Source of the DNA: Manduca sexta
Lineage: Eukaryota; Arthropoda; Insecta; Lepidoptera; Sphingidae
Assembly (NCBI RefSeq): GCF_014839805.1
Contig: NC_051134.1
Location: forward strand, 6,541,170-6,605,169
Direction: 5' to 3'
DNA length: 64,000 bases
The translations under genes were made by a program, and so were the position numbers. Positions 1-13,088 of the stretch are shown here, piece by piece (the stretch's first letter is position 1; each line of letters begins with the position of its first letter). The notes below the pieces were generated by a model that was not told the origin of the DNA, searched no databases, and saw nothing but the letters and a program-made list of their open reading frames with translations.

Positions 1-1395
1 ACTCGCTGATAAATTAGCACTGTCAACAGACCGACTAGCAAATAAGCTGAGCATTTGTTCTCACGATGCTAACCTTTATTAACTGAGTTTCAGTCATAAT
101 ATTATAAATGATAAAAGCAAAACAGAAAAACAAGTGGAAGTCGTGCTAACAAAAAATCGAAACATCAGGAAGTATTTTGAAGTTAAAAAGGTTGAATCAC
201 GAAAACATCAACAAGCCAAAGCGAAGTAATTTTTAAAACTGTCAAAGAACAATCAATCAAGGCGCAAAAAAGCTTTAATCGAATTGGGAAAGGAGAAACA
301 AAACTGGGACTTTGGACGCTAATTGTCTGACTAATTAACGGACACCTTTTGGTCATCAATCAATGGGGGAAACGAGGCCAGTGAAATGACTGGAGACTGG
401 CGTTGAACTGGCTTAAATTAAAACGTCTTGCGCTGAACATAAATCAGTGTGGACGGCTGATCACGAAAACATTGAGAATTGATATTCACGTTTTGTTCGT
501 GCAAAGGTTGCTTTGGTAATTTTAATACATTCATTGTTCAGGTCTAAAGCATCGCTATGCCCTCATTCTGTTTGGAGGTAAGCGCATGCGTGTTTTGGTT
601 GTAAGTCGGGATAATTGGAGCTCTGATTAAATTGACATTCAAACTTGAAACATTTCAAAAAATCATTTTCTCTGTAATTAGGACTAGGATGTTAGGATTC
701 AAATAGATATTTACATGTGATTTATGGACACTGATAGCCAATGGTTAAAGTAGGATCAACATGTCTACAGAAGGCAAGAGGCAAACTCTCTGGTTAATAG
801 AAAAAAAAATGTAAATTTAGTTATGGACTCAAAGGTTATAAAGGATATCATATAAATTAATTTGAAATCAAATTTATTATTATTGCATAAAAAATATTAA
901 CCCGATATTAAGTGTCTTCAAAGATCATGTAGATATCACAACTGCCATTATCTTTTAGATCTTTTTGAACCCAAATTATCCCTCCAACAAGGCAATATAT
1001 TGCATATACTGTCAAAATAATAAAAACAGCTTAAAAAGAAACAAATGAAACAGCGATCCGTCCACTACTGCATTATGCAGCTGTGACCTGGACAGGAGCG
1101 GATCGTAAAAAACTTTATGAATTATTTTTAAAAACTGCAGATCTGTCTGGCACATCCATCAGCTGGACCGCTGAATATAAGATCACTTATCCCGTCTCTG
1201 AATTCATGGATATCGATGAGTGCAGCAACGGTTTTTTAAATTTGTAACATATTTTTTGCTATTGTTACTGTGCGACCCGTTTAACATTTATTTTGTTTAT
1301 TGCGTTTTTATGATTTGGTTGTGAGTATTGGACTTTTAAGTTTTTTTAAATTTCGAGAACATTAATTATTTTAGTGTGTTTGTATAGAATTTTAT
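1..1395. other. AT-rich intergenic DNA, no gene seen
   Basis: No convincing coding frame or recognised repeat. The stretch around 300-480 is less AT-rich and contains several TAAT cores, which could be a homeodomain-type regulatory patch, but nothing in the sequence proves this. Confidence 0.4.
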
Positions 1396-1640
1396 TTCGG
1401 TAGTTAAATTGCGTGCGCGGTACGCCGCTCGAAATTCCTGGTTCGAATCTCAGGTTAGGCAGTGGTATTGAGTTTTTTTTCTTAATATCAGCCCGAAGTC
1501 TGCAATTTTTGCCCGATATGGCAATAGGGTCAATCTTTATCATATCATGAGACGGAACATATAGGCGAAAAATAGGTGCCTTGTCTGCACCTCTCCCTAT
1601 TTCTTTTGGGATAAAAGCGTGGTTTGTGTGTAGGTGAAGA
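1396..1640 (+). repeat. SINE family B, decayed copy (B1)
   Basis: This is a tRNA-derived SINE. The head shows a degenerate A-box region followed by a B box close to GGTTCGAATC (about 1440-1449). The body has the family landmarks 'cagcccgaagtctg' and 'gcccgatatggc', and the tail 'gggataaaagcgtgg' is at about 1610-1624. It aligns by eye with the cleaner copies at 33.8, 37.4 and 61.5 kb. The short minus-strand frame through it is incidental. Confidence 0.7.
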
Positions 1641-1890
1641 ATAATATCTTATTGATTTTATGTGTTGCGACTGCTTAGACACTGCAGCATCACCTTAAAC
1701 TTTGAATGATAAAGTACTAGATGGCGCTGATCCTCATTTCAAGGATTAATCTAAGGAATACATGTTTGTTCGTAACTTTAACCCTTAATGTAACGCACGC
1801 AACGGAAGCTCTCAAAATGAATAAATTTTCCCTATTTTAGTAATATTTTTGATTGATGATGCGCCCCCATTGGTCATAGCGTTATTTTTG

Positions 1891-2015
1891 TAGCCTGCAG
1901 CCCGCCCCGATAGATAGGCTTTTCAATATTACATTGCAATTTGAACCAGTAGTTCCCGAAATTAGTATGTTCAATCAAACAAACAAACTTTCCAGCTTTA
2001 TATACTAGTATAGAT
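1891..2015 (+). repeat. RTE-like LINE 3' end
   Basis: The segment contains the run 'accagtagttcccgaaatta' followed by 'aaacaaacaaac' and the terminal 'ctagtatagat', an arrangement I recognise from 3' ends of lepidopteran RTE-like retroposons. Only the non-coding tail is present. Confidence 0.5.
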
Positions 2016-5000
2016 GACACATTGAAGTAGGTGTTTGTCTCAAAATTGTTCAAGGCTATTGATATAAAATAATATATTCTAAAAAGAACCTATCCACCTA
2101 AACTATAGGATTGAATGTCAAGCATGCACGGGTTAATATTGTTAAATTTAGAGTTAGATTATATTGTTAGATATATGTGTTTTGGCCAAGTCCTGTAAAC
2201 CTTCATTCAATTTATAAATAAAGAAATTACCTGTAGTATTTAAAGAATAGAAAGAAACTAAATTACATAAATTACGTTTAATTAAAAATTCAGAAACCTT
2301 TCAATTACCGATACCTTAATCACTTGATTTTTGCCACTTTCTACGTCAAAATATATGAGAACCAAAAAGAGATAATACTAGGTTCGGTTAACTATAATTA
2401 AAAATGCCAGCAAAGCATAAGTGCCATCTACGAAAAATACATCACAGATACGACCAAGGTCATGCTAATATCCAAAAATTATACACTAAGTGACCTGGAC
2501 GTCGAAATGTCTATATTATACATGAAACAGACTGCAAACAATTGCATGTCGCTGCATATTTTTAACATTTGTCAAAATCGAGACGGACATGTTTGTTCAT
2601 GCAATATTTATTAGTTTTAGGTGCTTTGTAAACTTAAAGTATAAAATTATCATCAATAAATCTCAAGGCTTGCGGTGTCGGTGTCTGCGCGCGAACTGTC
2701 TTTGATTTAGGAAATTTTTGTGATGTCTCAACAAAATTCTTGGTTGTGAAATACTCGTTAGATAGCAAAATAGAATAATAGATGATTACAGCAGCTGAAT
2801 GTGATATACAAGATAACAAGCCAGAAGAAGCTGCTGCCATTTTTCCATACGTTAGAATAAAGGTTAACGTTACGATTGTAGTGGGACATCCTATAAATAA
2901 TATCTATATTATAAAATCAAAAAGAACTAAGCTATAGTCGGTTTAAATTCTAGAGTCACATTTTACAAACAATGAATCAGAAACATATGAGGAATATGAT
3001 GAAACATCGATTTCACCGAGGACGCTACAAATTTGTCTATAAGTCTTAAAAACAATTGGTTTTTACTTCAACAATTGTTATTTTCGTTACATCTCAGAAT
3101 TCACTTTACAATTTACAACCCACTCAATGTTTAAGATACGAAAACTTTCGCACTGGATACGGCAATAAATGAACTATTCATCACGACCAATTGAAACATT
3201 CGTATTCGTTTCGTAAGCCATCGCGCCAAGTTTGGTATTAACGACAGTTTTATGACATTAAACTTTCCGCAGAATGTTGCCTTGTCCAAAAAATACCGTC
3301 TCCATTATCTTACAGTAACCACTGCATTGTATTCACTTGAATATTTCATGACTCGGCACCTCCATAAATCTGTAGCCTTATCCACATTTTTGTCTCGCTT
3401 TTTTCACTTGAAATTTTAATAAAATTATCATAATTGAGATCTGATGTGGCAAGTACTGCTTTGGGTTGAGAGTTCATTCAAATGCAACTATTTCATATTC
3501 GTCTGGTGAATTGTGATTTCATACTGAGTGCATGATGATGGCAGGTATGGGTGTATTCTGTACCTGAGTTTATATCGATCGTGCACATGGTAAAGATTTG
3601 CTAGAGTGACACGTTCTTATTAATTCTCTTTTTACGGTAATTAGGAGAAGTTACAAGAGAGGTTGCTTTAAAGGTAATGAGAACTGTACACAGACAGTAC
3701 CAAGATCTGAGTTAGCGTACAGGCCCATCCTAAAATTAAGCATACAATGTTTTTTTCCAGTAAAGGCTATCAAGTAGAACCACTAGCAAAAGCTAGTGTA
3801 GAATAGTTTAAAACATCGATTCCTATTTTGGCCATAACATCGAGTATAAGTGCATCGTCTGGGACATTTGTCACGCGCGCATACATATTTCATATCCGTC
3901 TGACTGTCTGTATAAGTTTGTCTGTGGCTGCATTTATTTTTATAGAATCATCTCATTATGGTGACAGAATAGGTATAGTTCTTATTTTGGATGCATCTTT
4001 ATCAATGAAACTATATATTGTTTAGAATAGTTATAGATTAATCTAGTAAGGCGAAATGCTTTGGGTCTAAATTTGATTTAGGCCAAAATAAATGACTAGC
4101 AAAACGTTGCATCCCGTAACATCCAGAATATTGTTTTACTACTTAGGGCTACTCGCAGACCAAGCCGTTATAATTGGAATCGAACCCACGTCTTCCCGTT
4201 CCACAACCGCGAAACATTAACAGTTATACTATTACTACAAGTCCATATCTAAAGTGCCAATTGATATTTACTTATCTACTAAGTCCATGTAAGGATGTAA
4301 TAGGCGGATAACGTCGCGTGGCATGCTAGTGTTGGCTGGAAGTTTATGAGAATTCCTCTTTACTATCGAGGTAATATGATCGTCTGTGTTTCCGCACTTA
4401 ACGACTGCACGGGAGTGGATTTAGGGTGAGTAGTTGTGTATTTTAAAGATATTACTAATGGCTTCAATAACGTAAGTCACTTCCCCTATAAGTAATCTAA
4501 TCGAAATACATATGATTGATATGATACAGCGACAAGGACATCGTGTGATTTTTTTTTTGGTTCAAAAGTTCCAAAATTACTTTTTAAAACAAAAAAAAAT
4601 ACTCATAATATCCGGATGAAATAGAATATATTAACAGCAATTAATATACATATTTATTAATTTACTGATTCTTTGTTTTCATAAAAACGTTATTGAAATA
4701 CTAGTCATTGTTGAATTTATATGCACAAAAAGTACAATTTTGCTATGATTACGTTTTTTTACTTTAATCTCCGTCACAATGGGGGTGTTGATCCCCACCA
4801 TTCAACCCTAAGTACACACCTGGCAAAGTCGTAACTCCATAATTTACGGTTATAGCACAACTTTAAAAGATTATTGAAGCTTAATTTTGCTCGTTTTATT
4901 ATATGTTTTTCCTTATTTAATAAAACATATAGTTTTATTTGTAATGCGCCGTAAATGATAATTTGTATTGAATGGCGCGTCTTGAATAATTTATAAGTGC

Positions 5001-5705
5001 GCTCGTAAAATTTTGTAAATAACCACAAATAAACGTCATTATGTACGGGGTTCGTGTTTTTGTTGAACATTGAACATACTTTTGCGACAATTTACTGCTA
5101 AATTATCAACAATTAGTGAAAGACATAAAAAACTAAAATGGTTTCGTTTTTAAATGACCTAATTTTATATTCCAGTTAAGTAAGAATAGTATAGTTCAAT
5201 TATATAAGTATAAAGTTGGGACTTTACCACAAAGAAATGCAGACAAATAATGTTATTAGGGATTATTAAAAGTTCAATGTAACAGATAGATAATATTACT
5301 GTAAACGTTTTAAAGCATTTTAAAGTAGTTATTTCGCATCGTCCGAATAAAATCCAATTACGCTTAAAATGAACGGCAAAACCCTTTAAATATAGTCACC
5401 TTTAACGTAAACTAATGAACTTTTTGTGCAAATCTTTTATACAGCGATAAACTTCATTCTATATACACAATTATATTTTATTCGTTTTGTAACGATTATC
5501 GATATCGATCGTAACGATTGAATTACTAAACATTTTATGGTAATTACTCGGGTTTTGAACCTTTGGTAATAGAGGTTTCGTGTGAGCATACACTGGCTAT
5601 TTCTAAAAATCTAATATCATTTTTATTATTTGCGACTTAAATTATTAAGTACTATTTATAAGCAAAATTAAAGACACGTATAACGCTTTATCCCGAGATG
5701 TAATT
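2016..5705. other. Intergenic DNA, no gene supported
   Basis: Open frames here (for example 3828-4025 and 4774-5070) are short, AT-driven and resemble no protein family I know. No repeat was recognised with confidence. Confidence 0.4.
5497..5504. promoter_or_regulatory. Candidate DRE (TATCGATA) site
   Basis: The palindrome TATCGATA is followed directly by a second overlapping ATCGAT and then CGATCG. In Drosophila TATCGATA is the DREF-binding element and CGATA repeats are bound by BEAF-32. No adjacent gene or transcription start is visible, so function is only a possibility. Confidence 0.2.
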
Positions 5706-5896
5706 AGAGGTGTAATCAGGGCACCCAGTTTCTGCCAAGTGTGTGATAGGGGTTTTCATCATACCGGGACCAAGGTTCAGACTCCAGGCTCATACTGAGC
5801 AGAATATCAATTTGTCCGACCCGGAATCCGAATCCCAGACCTCAGACCGATGTCGGACCGTTCACGAAATGCAACTGTGCCATCAAGGCAGTACAA
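5706..5896 (-). repeat. SINE family B, decayed copy (B2)
   Basis: This is a reverse-oriented family B SINE. Reading the plus strand, 'gcacccagtttctgccaag', 'gactccaggctcatactgag' and 'gacccggaatccgaatccca' correspond to the reverse complement of the family body and B box. It is heavily mutated, so it is an old insertion. Confidence 0.65.
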
Positions 5897-8800
5897 GGCA
5901 TCACTAGCCTACACATTATGACAGTTTTATTTTATGATTAGTCATCACTAACCTAGACATTATTGTATATATGGTAATTAATGTGGCTTTGTGAAGTAAT
6001 GCCTTAAAGACATATAGATACTGTAGAGCGTATTATAATAACCTATGTTAACATAACTATGACTTAATGTACATACTAGAACAATAATAATTATTAAAAA
6101 TAATGATAATAAAAAAAATGAAATTAAAGTTACCTTTAAATATTTCATACAAACTATTCTAAGTCTCATTATTGTCTCGACGCGTCAAGTTTATTTATTG
6201 GAATAAGGTAATTGACTATATTTTATTTGGTGCATTTTTAACATGTAACAGCAATAAGAACAAAAACTAAATCCTTCGGTGAAAACAGCATTATAATTCG
6301 ATAAGAAATGAGGCAGTTATTCACATTTCAAATATTGTTATGTGCAGCAGTAGGCGTGGAGTGGGGATATCGCTCCATCTCTGTCTTTCGCAGTTATCGT
6401 AATTCCCACTGACGTCACATGCAAGTATTTTGTCCCTTTTTTGTTTTTTGACATTCACCCCTACTACCTTATTTCATTGGCTTATTATATGGATTAGTCA
6501 CCAGATTTCAATGATATCTTCTGTTTTAAATTTATGCGAGGTATACCTATGTTTTATTTAAGTTATAAATAAAAGTCAGTCAAATACTTTATCAGTCATA
6601 GATACGTATTTACCCCTCAAATATAAAAGCTTGAATTTATACCAATACGATAAAACATTTAGCATGTGAAAGGCGTTTCACACATCCCGTCCGTAATTAA
6701 TAGTGTTGCGACCTGTCGTACGATTATCGACAGTCGATCAAATATGCAAATAACGTAATAGCGTTTTAATGGGACAACCGGTCGGGCAACAAATATTGAT
6801 ATTAATGTATTCAGTGTCGCCGCGAGGTGTTTCGACAGGGCGATAGAGTAGCATTTATGTAATAAGTCTTTTGTTGTATCGATTTTACTTTTAAATATTA
6901 CGATATTCATTATTTTTTATATAATTAGTATCAACATTTGAAACCGGTGAAATAAGTATTATATGCCTGTGATTGAAATTGTACTTCATGTGATAGGACA
7001 GCTTTGGCCTTGTATAGAAACATATAGTATTATTCGGTATTTAATTAGAAAATTTTAATAATTTAAAATCCGATGGATGTTTTTATTTTTTCGATGACAA
7101 AGTTCAAGTCGCATATATATGACTTCGAAGCCTAAGAAACACGATATAATATTAATATTCTCGCACGTAAGGAGAGTTATTATCTATTATATCATAGCCG
7201 GCAAATATCTTGTACACATTTGGAGGGATTTCTATACGTAAGTCCCTTATGTTAAAAAAAAAACACCGCGTGGTATTATGTTCAAAATATTATCAGATAT
7301 TATAGCGTATATTGTGAGTTTCATAAATTACTGTATTGTTCCGTACGTTACTCTTAATATATTTACTAACATACATTACAAACTAGGTAAATTTTGATAT
7401 ATATTTTAAAATGGCATATATACAATTTCTACGTAATTGTTACATGATAGATAAAATTTTAAGTAAAATAATTACAAACGCAAACGTCTCCACGTATTCC
7501 GCTGTGACGTAACGACAGTTGTATTATCTTGTAAATTGTGCCTCAGTGTAATTCGGTGGTCGATTAAAAGTTTCGAAATTACATTGATTTACGATACAAA
7601 ATATCATTCCGTCTTATTGCCTCTACATTTATAACGAAATGTTAAATGTCTGTGCGATATTTATGACACCCTTTATTTGGTGTTTCGTTGAATATATTTA
7701 TAAGCGGTTTGTTTTTATTTATGTGATGTTGATTAGTTTTCGAATTTTATGTTTTGTGAATAAAACTTGTTATTTTATAGTCAATTACTTTATATTGATT
7801 TTGGTGTTTTACGATTTTGATAAATATATGGGTGTTTGAATGGTTATAATTTACCTTTTTAGTGGGATGTTGCTACCGTGAACTACTTCGGCGAATGGGT
7901 TTATTCCTCAAATGGTGTAATTCACGAATATATCACTAGATGTCGTTGTTTGTTTAAATCTAAAAACCTATTAACGATTACGTTTGTTTCTTTTGTTTTT
8001 TGTGAACGTAATTGGATTTATTTTGTAAAGAAAATGTGGTTTTATAGATAGGGTGAAGGAAATGCGAAATTAAGTTATTTAGAATGTTTTAGACGACGAT
8101 ATCGGTCTAGTAGTTAATAAACAAAAAGTTTCTGGCTTGATTTTCGCAACGAAAATGTCTGAGAGATTAACAAATCAGTCTGAATCGAATTATGAAAATT
8201 AATCACTTAAATATCTACTCATTGTGATATAGCAATTATAATTAATCGATTCCTGTGACATAACAAATTATTATTCCGTAAATTTATTTCTGTTTTGAAT
8301 TTAATCGAACCAAAAATCAAATTAAATCCGCGACACAAGTCTGATATAATATATTGGTATGTCAGAAGCATAGGTAGAGTGTTATATATTCATTGGAGAA
8401 ACATTTTAGCTAATATTTATTAGTCCACCTATTGATCTCAAAATGGCGGATATTATAACAGTTTAAATTTATTTTTAATTATTATAAATAATATATACAT
8501 TTTTACAGAAACGCCATTCAACACCAATGAATTACGATTAATATATTTTCAAAACAAGTTAATGTGTGTTAATTAACATATAAATAATCACATAACACAC
8601 TTTATTTATAACTCTCAGTGTATAGTTATGTATTAAATTGTAATTCCGGCTTATGTATATTCATTGGGATGAAATAACTGGCAACATTTGGCATTTATAT
8701 TAATTTGTATTTACATGTGTAATTGCATATTTATTTTAAAATAAACAATTTAATTGTTAATATATTAAAATGAAGATCGTTTAAGATACAAAATCAGGAG

Positions 8801-10080
8801 ATATATGCGAATATCAATAAATATTATTTCATTCGTTCTACTTATCAAATCGATTGTTTTTGGAATTGTTCAATTCATAGCTCTTTGATATTGTTACGAA
8901 ACCATAGATACTCAAAGACATGAATCAAAACGGAATAAGGTATATTACAAAGAAATAACAGACTACGAAATTAATGCACCGAATCTATTTGTACTTAACG
9001 TTGAAAATCGTCCGGAATATGCAAACATTATTGATTGAACACTAATTAGTACACATTTATCTATCTAATTATAGCTGGTGGTTTAACCATGAAACGCTAA
9101 TAAATTCATTAATTTACATTGACTTAACTCAAATTAAGTATTTGGCCGTATCAAGTTTAAATTATGCCTCTAACTTATGGTTTCTTTTATTGTAGTTTCT
9201 ATATACGTTTTTAAAGTATGTTAAACAAGATATTACTCTAAAACCAGCAAAATATACATTTAAATAGATTATAAAATTTCTTGATAGAACATTTATTCTT
9301 CAACCAATACTTCTCAATTAATGCCAATACCCTTTTAATTCCTAATAATATAAAAAAGAAATAAGTTTTATAATTCATTACTAACATATTAGAAACTCAT
9401 TATCTTTGTTGCGAAGTCTTGAAAACATCACACGCCTCATAAATCAGTATTAAGAGAATATCAATAAAAACTCGGCTCGTCTCACATGCAAATCGATACA
9501 TTCGCGTATCCGATTATCTCCGTGTCATTGAGGCGTGTATTTGCATTTTACGACGCATAAAATTTTACGATCATGTCGCTAGAATCGACGTTTTATCGAT
9601 AAGTCCCGATGCACAGCACTAAAAACTAGGCGCGGCGCGCTGCGACCGCTGTCTTAACTGTTTTATCATTTTATGTGAAATTTATTGCGATATTCATGAA
9701 TATATTGTGTTTGTACAAGATTACACAGCGTTTACTTATTCACTTATGACTTAAAATAAATTAAGTCAAGTAAGTCGGCTACCTGTGTTTCGAATAAATT
9801 ATTAAATAATATGACTTCAGGCGGAGATTGACTAGTATGATCTAGTCTATTTTTGTAGCCATACAATAAAACGCTCTGGCTACATTTACATTAAGTACCG
9901 TAGATATAATTACTGTGATGTTTCTAAGTTATTTTATACTCAATTTCTGTAGTTTAATTGCAGTTATTGTTTTGTAGTTCGTTTATAAGCCGGCAATCTT
10001 GCTATTATTCAATCGTAAAGCATGCCAGTTTCCCTTCAATTTACCACCAAGACAACCGTTAATAACTTTAAAACACGTGT
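5897..10080. other. Very AT-rich intergenic DNA
   Basis: No supported gene. A CRE-type palindrome TGACGTCA occurs at 6410-6417. The remaining frames are short, stop-poor because of low complexity, and not family-like. Confidence 0.4.
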
Positions 10081-10260
10081 AACAGTGCACGCTATTTGTC
10101 ACGCAACGTGACGTTTCGGCCGCGCCCGCGCCGTGCCCGCGCCGGCGCCGTGACAAATCCACGGGCGTTAGTCTAGCTCGCTGAGACAGATCGCTGGCGC
10201 GGGCGGACGCAACGCCGACATTTGTCACGCCACGATACTGGATGGGCGGGTTTAACACGC
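10074..10260. promoter_or_regulatory. GC-rich island with repeated TTTGTCACG motifs
   Basis: This is an abrupt CpG-rich block in AT-rich surroundings. The nonamer TTTGTCACG occurs at 10095-10103 and 10221-10229, with its reverse complement CGTGACAAA at 10149-10157, and an E-box CACGTG lies at 10074-10079. The density suggests a regulatory element or unannotated 5' end. The minus-strand frame across it is arginine/alanine-rich and looks like a by-product of GC content. No TATA box or transcript evidence is available. Confidence 0.3.
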
Positions 10261-11886
10261 TGATCCAGTTGGAGATATAATATTTTTTATGAATTTTAGT
10301 GCAATATGTAGATGTTGCATATGCGAATGTGTTTAGATATCTTTATTTATAAGCTGTGACGACACACTTAGTAAGACAAAAAAATTTGACTGTCCACAAT
10401 TGTGCAAGAATTGAAATTAAAACTGATATTGGGAAGGGCAAGGCTAAACTATTGTTATGCCGAATCAAAGGTAGCATCAAACTATCACTTCAAGTCAAAC
10501 CTCTGTGAAACAGTAAGCCAACTTCTTCAAGCTAAATAAAACTTACAAGGCGTCACTACTTATAAAATGTTCTAGGAAACCTAATAAACAAACAAAAGAG
10601 AATGTATTCTAATCCGTAATATACAGTCCATCATCATTATTGATTTTAGAGTATTCGATCCCTGTCATGGATGTATCTGCCTTCCCTTCGAGGATAAGCA
10701 GCAAAAGCTATAATCAAAGGAAGATGTTATGGTATGAATAAAGACTGACGCACGTTCAAATCTTTGATAATAACCTTAATGATCGTAATTTTGAGTCCTG
10801 CGTGCCTCGTCCATCGCCTCAAGCTACACCAATTATTGCCAAAAGGAAGCAGTTATTTGGTATTTCTGACGTTTTGATATGCCAGCAATGAATTTGTGTT
10901 ATCGTTGTTTTGTGGGCATAACTACTAATTAAATTATTATAAGAAACCAAATGTATTATTATAAATATATATTTTTAAAGACATATAGAAATACTTTTGC
11001 AATTAACGCATGAGTGTTAAATTTTTATGAAGTTGTACTTTATATAGAGCATGGTTCAGTTCAACCCCTAAGATATTTTTATCGTAAAAAAGATCACAGT
11101 AGGGCTTCAATTTCAGCAAAAACATTTATAATTGCAGTACCATACATAAGTACATTTTATTTTAAATTAATTTATTCAAAATTAACACACTTTACTCCAC
11201 AATTCACAAGCAAATAAACTTGCACATGATTAATCATTAACTGCTCTTAATGAATTTGCATTTCCATGCAGTTTACCCAAAACGCATATTATCTTTTTAC
11301 ATATAAAAAATATAACAGGCCGATGCCTGTACGTTATATATACTAAAGAAATATAATACGGGGATCCTTATTAGAAAAACCGAAGCCAAAAATCAATTTT
11401 TCGAATTTATGTCAGTCTGTTCGTTCAAGCATCACGCAACAACTACTACATGGAATTGAATGCAGTGTTCACTGATGTATTGCTATAGGTCTAACTTTAT
11501 AGATTCCATTTTATATGAGAAAAATATAAAACAAGACTTTTATTATTTGAATTAAAATTAGAATTAATTGAAAAAAATACTCGCGGGCGACAGCGAGCAA
11601 AACCTTCTCTATCTTAAAATTTTGATAAACGTAACAAAGACTCAACGAATTAGTTTGCATTTTGTGTTTTAGATGTATATCCTAGCTGCTCTGTGTAGTA
11701 AGTGCCGAGGTGGCACGCGCGGTGTCGGCGGCGACATTTTGTGCCTGATTAAGTACTCCTGTTTGTTACAGTGGTACGTTTTTGATGCCCTTGTATTTTG
11801 ATACAATGGATGGTGGTAGAGCGATAAAAATTGTTATTACGACTGGAATTTGTAATTGTACTTTATGATATAATACTTATTTTGCG
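10261..11886. other. Intergenic DNA, no gene supported
   Basis: AT-rich with no recognised coding exon. The part around 11,320-11,600 ends with 'gcgggcgacagcgagcaaaa', reminiscent of LINE/Helitron-type tails in Lepidoptera, but it is too degraded to classify. Confidence 0.35.
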
Positions 11887-12113
11887 TGGCCTAGTTGTAT
11901 TACGGTACAACTGCAGTGCTGAAGTCTCTGGTTCGATCCTTGGGTCAGGTGATATTGGGTTTATTCAGTATCAGCTTGGAGTCTGAAATTCCTGCTTGTC
12001 ATAATACGTCATCATACTTTATCATGAGACGGAATGACATGACGGAAATTGGGTGCACTGGTTGTGTCTCTGCTGACCCATCGGGGATAAAAAGCATGAG
12101 CGTGTGCAACTAT
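11887..12113 (+). repeat. SINE family B copy (B3)
   Basis: A tRNA-like head ('gcgtggcctagttgtatt') with a B box near 11,930 (GGTTCGATCC) is followed by the family body ('cagtatcagcttggagtctg') and the tail 'ggggataaaaagcatgagcg'. A 73-codon frame through the element is incidental. Confidence 0.75.
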
Positions 12114-12529
12114 TAGTTGACTAGCTTTAGATTATACAATTTTCTTTGACTATTTTCATTAGTAGGCGTTGTTAATTTCATATTTTAATGTTATTTCTAG
12201 TGAAATTTTAACACTTACACGGCTTGAACATGTTTTAGAAAGATTAAACAATAATTAACGTATTCATTTATCTCATAATATATTGATAGGATCGAACCCA
12301 TGATCTTTCTAACTAATCCGTCCAATATCTGCTGCCATAACTGAATTGCTATCGTATTTATTTATAACATCGAACTTATGATCTTTCTATCTAATCCGTC
12401 CGCCTTCCTTATGCCATAACTGCTTTTGCTACCCCAACAAAACAATCTCAAACTAAACACGCGATAACGTAACATCAAAAGCACGAGTACAAACAAAAAA
12501 AAAAAACATTTTAATACCCGTTTATTGCG

Positions 12530-12680
12530 GGGAAAACGTTCGGTAAAGTTCATTTCGCTTGCGCCCGAAGCGACGAGACTTCCGAGCGCTGGAGAGAGCG
12601 GCAAACAGGGCCTCCATTTCCCGACCGGAAGTGACGCGTCCCCACATCCGGCGGCGGACTGATTGGGGCTTTATTAAAAA
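12530..12680. promoter_or_regulatory. GC-rich island
   Basis: A short GC-rich block includes CCGGAAGTGACGCG (about 12,625-12,638; GGAAGT is an ETS-type core) and CCGGCGGCGGAC. It stands out from the flanking AT-rich DNA. I cannot tell whether it is a promoter, a conserved non-coding element or a remnant. Confidence 0.2.
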
Positions 12681-13017
12681 CTGACACCTGGGGCAATGTG
12701 GGGTTGTTTTCGATGGTGCTGCGAGCGCTGTCTTTGACAGGCTTTTTGATATTAAAATGTCTTTATTTTGTTGCTTTTAGGTTCATTTAGTGTTGTAAGC
12801 ACTTGTCTGTTGAGCGATTAATGCTAAAATTGTGAGCTGGATATTGTTTAATTAAGAATGGGAATTTGAAAGAATTGTGTGAAATATTTTATTTTTGTCT
12901 ATGTTTGTAATGAAGTGAAAACACTTTGGAATGAACTCGCTACACTGGTGTTTCCCGAGCACTACAAACGATGTTTAATAGGAAACGCCTTGGCTATACC
13001 TCTGGTATTGCAACGTC

Positions 13018-13088
13018 TATGGGCGGTGGATGATGCTTACCATCAGGCGAACCGCTTGCTCGGTTGCCTACAACAGCAATAAAAAAGA
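13018..13088 (-). repeat. Repeat family D, 5' fragment (D7)
   Basis: This is the reverse complement of the start of family D: 'tatgggcggt', 'cttaccatcaggcgaac' and the terminal 'caataaaaa' all align with full copies at 28.2, 51.9, 56.9 and 60.8 kb. Only about 70 bp remain. Confidence 0.7.

Noticed and set aside
9983..10258. 91-codon minus-strand frame
   Set aside because: It is arginine/alanine-rich because of GC content, ends in AT-rich noise and has no family resemblance.
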